DNA from: an uncultured Muribaculaceae bacterium | GTDB taxonomy: Bacteria; Bacteroidota; Bacteroidia; Bacteroidales; Muribaculaceae | Assembly (NCBI GenBank): GCA_947381945.1 | Contig: CANCXM010000007.1 | Span: forward strand, 43,078 to 107,077 | Length of the DNA: 64,000 nucleotides | Direction of reading: 5' to 3' | In this document: one piece after another, positions 63,993-64,000 of the stretch | Position numbering within the stretch: the stretch's first letter is position 1 | How the letters are laid out: every line of letters starts with the position of its first letter | The notes under the pieces: generated by a model | What the model saw: the letters and a program-made list of their open reading frames with translations, nothing else | Database searches by the model: none | Told to the model about the DNA's origin: nothing | Position numbers and translations under genes: made by a program

Positions 63993-64000
63993 ATTATCCA

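Noticed and set aside
1..64000. tRNA or rRNA genes
   Set aside because: No cloverleaf-like segments with a conserved T-loop sequence and no rRNA sequence were recognised in the intergenic regions; a covariance scan was not possible.

Overview
The window is a 64 kb chromosomal piece of a Bacteroidales genome, most likely a gut Muribaculaceae (S24-7) relative. This rests on seen features: Mfa/FimB-type fimbrial lipoproteins, many Bacteroidetes-restricted families (DUF3575, DUF3868, DUF5683, DUF4494, DUF3822, DUF4922), almost no Shine-Dalgarno sequences, and repeated Bacteroidetes -33/-7 promoters (TTTG or TTG, 19-20 nt, TAnnTTTG). The family-level placement is inference. No rRNA, tRNA, CRISPR array or complete insertion sequence was found.

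Layout. 1-8.5 kb (minus strand): a fimbrial operon, DUF3575, DUF3868/OmpA-like, major Mfa1-like pilin, FimB/Mfa2-like anchor, tip-like subunit and a further fimbrillin cut by the window edge. A strong hairpin follows the major pilin gene. 9-15 kb: a short DUF5106-like lipoprotein, an HD hydrolase, IlvE, an EFR1 ferredoxin and a GH36 alpha-galactosidase. 15-24.7 kb: a DsbD-like thiol transporter, DUF6155, DUF695, and the parA-parB-DUF5683-mltD block, then a histidine-kinase-like membrane protein without the usual phosphoacceptor histidine. 24.7-28.7 kb: an AT-rich accessory stretch with a structured leader, two overlapping lipoproteins of unknown function, a membrane protein and a YefM/YoeB toxin-antitoxin pair.

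28.7-41.7 kb: a peptidoglycan-salvage cluster: amidase-like exported protein, GT2-like enzyme, HxHxQ phosphorylase-like DUF4922, SpoIID/LytB-domain protein, Fic protein, AmpG-like permease, NamZ-like exo-muramidase (DUF1343) and BadF-type amino-sugar kinase. A HicAB pair and a DUF4143 ATPase bracketed by near-identical palindromes sit inside it. A coherent route is inferred: peptides are stripped, bare glycan is trimmed, MurNAc or small muropeptides are imported and phosphorylated.

41.8-54 kb: housekeeping genes (MTHFS, S41 protease, dCMP deaminase, TSCPD protein, META lipoprotein, Xaa-Pro aminopeptidase, CCA transferase, QueD/QueE, 5'-nucleotidase, DUF486 membrane protein, U32 peptidase). 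54.3-56 kb: a 161-bp MITE-like palindromic element just upstream of a GH13 lipoprotein. 56-64 kb: ObgE, a three-gene overlapping nonulosonate (legionaminate/sialate-type) cassette without a synthase in view, YggS, DUF4494, DUF805, DUF3822 and RsmD.

The most unusual non-coding structure is a pair of 9-nt-unit repeat arrays (9.7-9.9 kb and 52.0-52.15 kb), each arranged as two opposing arms around a terminator between convergent genes. A second, diverged family of intergenic repeats occurs at about 4.0, 17.8, 62.3 and 63.9 kb.
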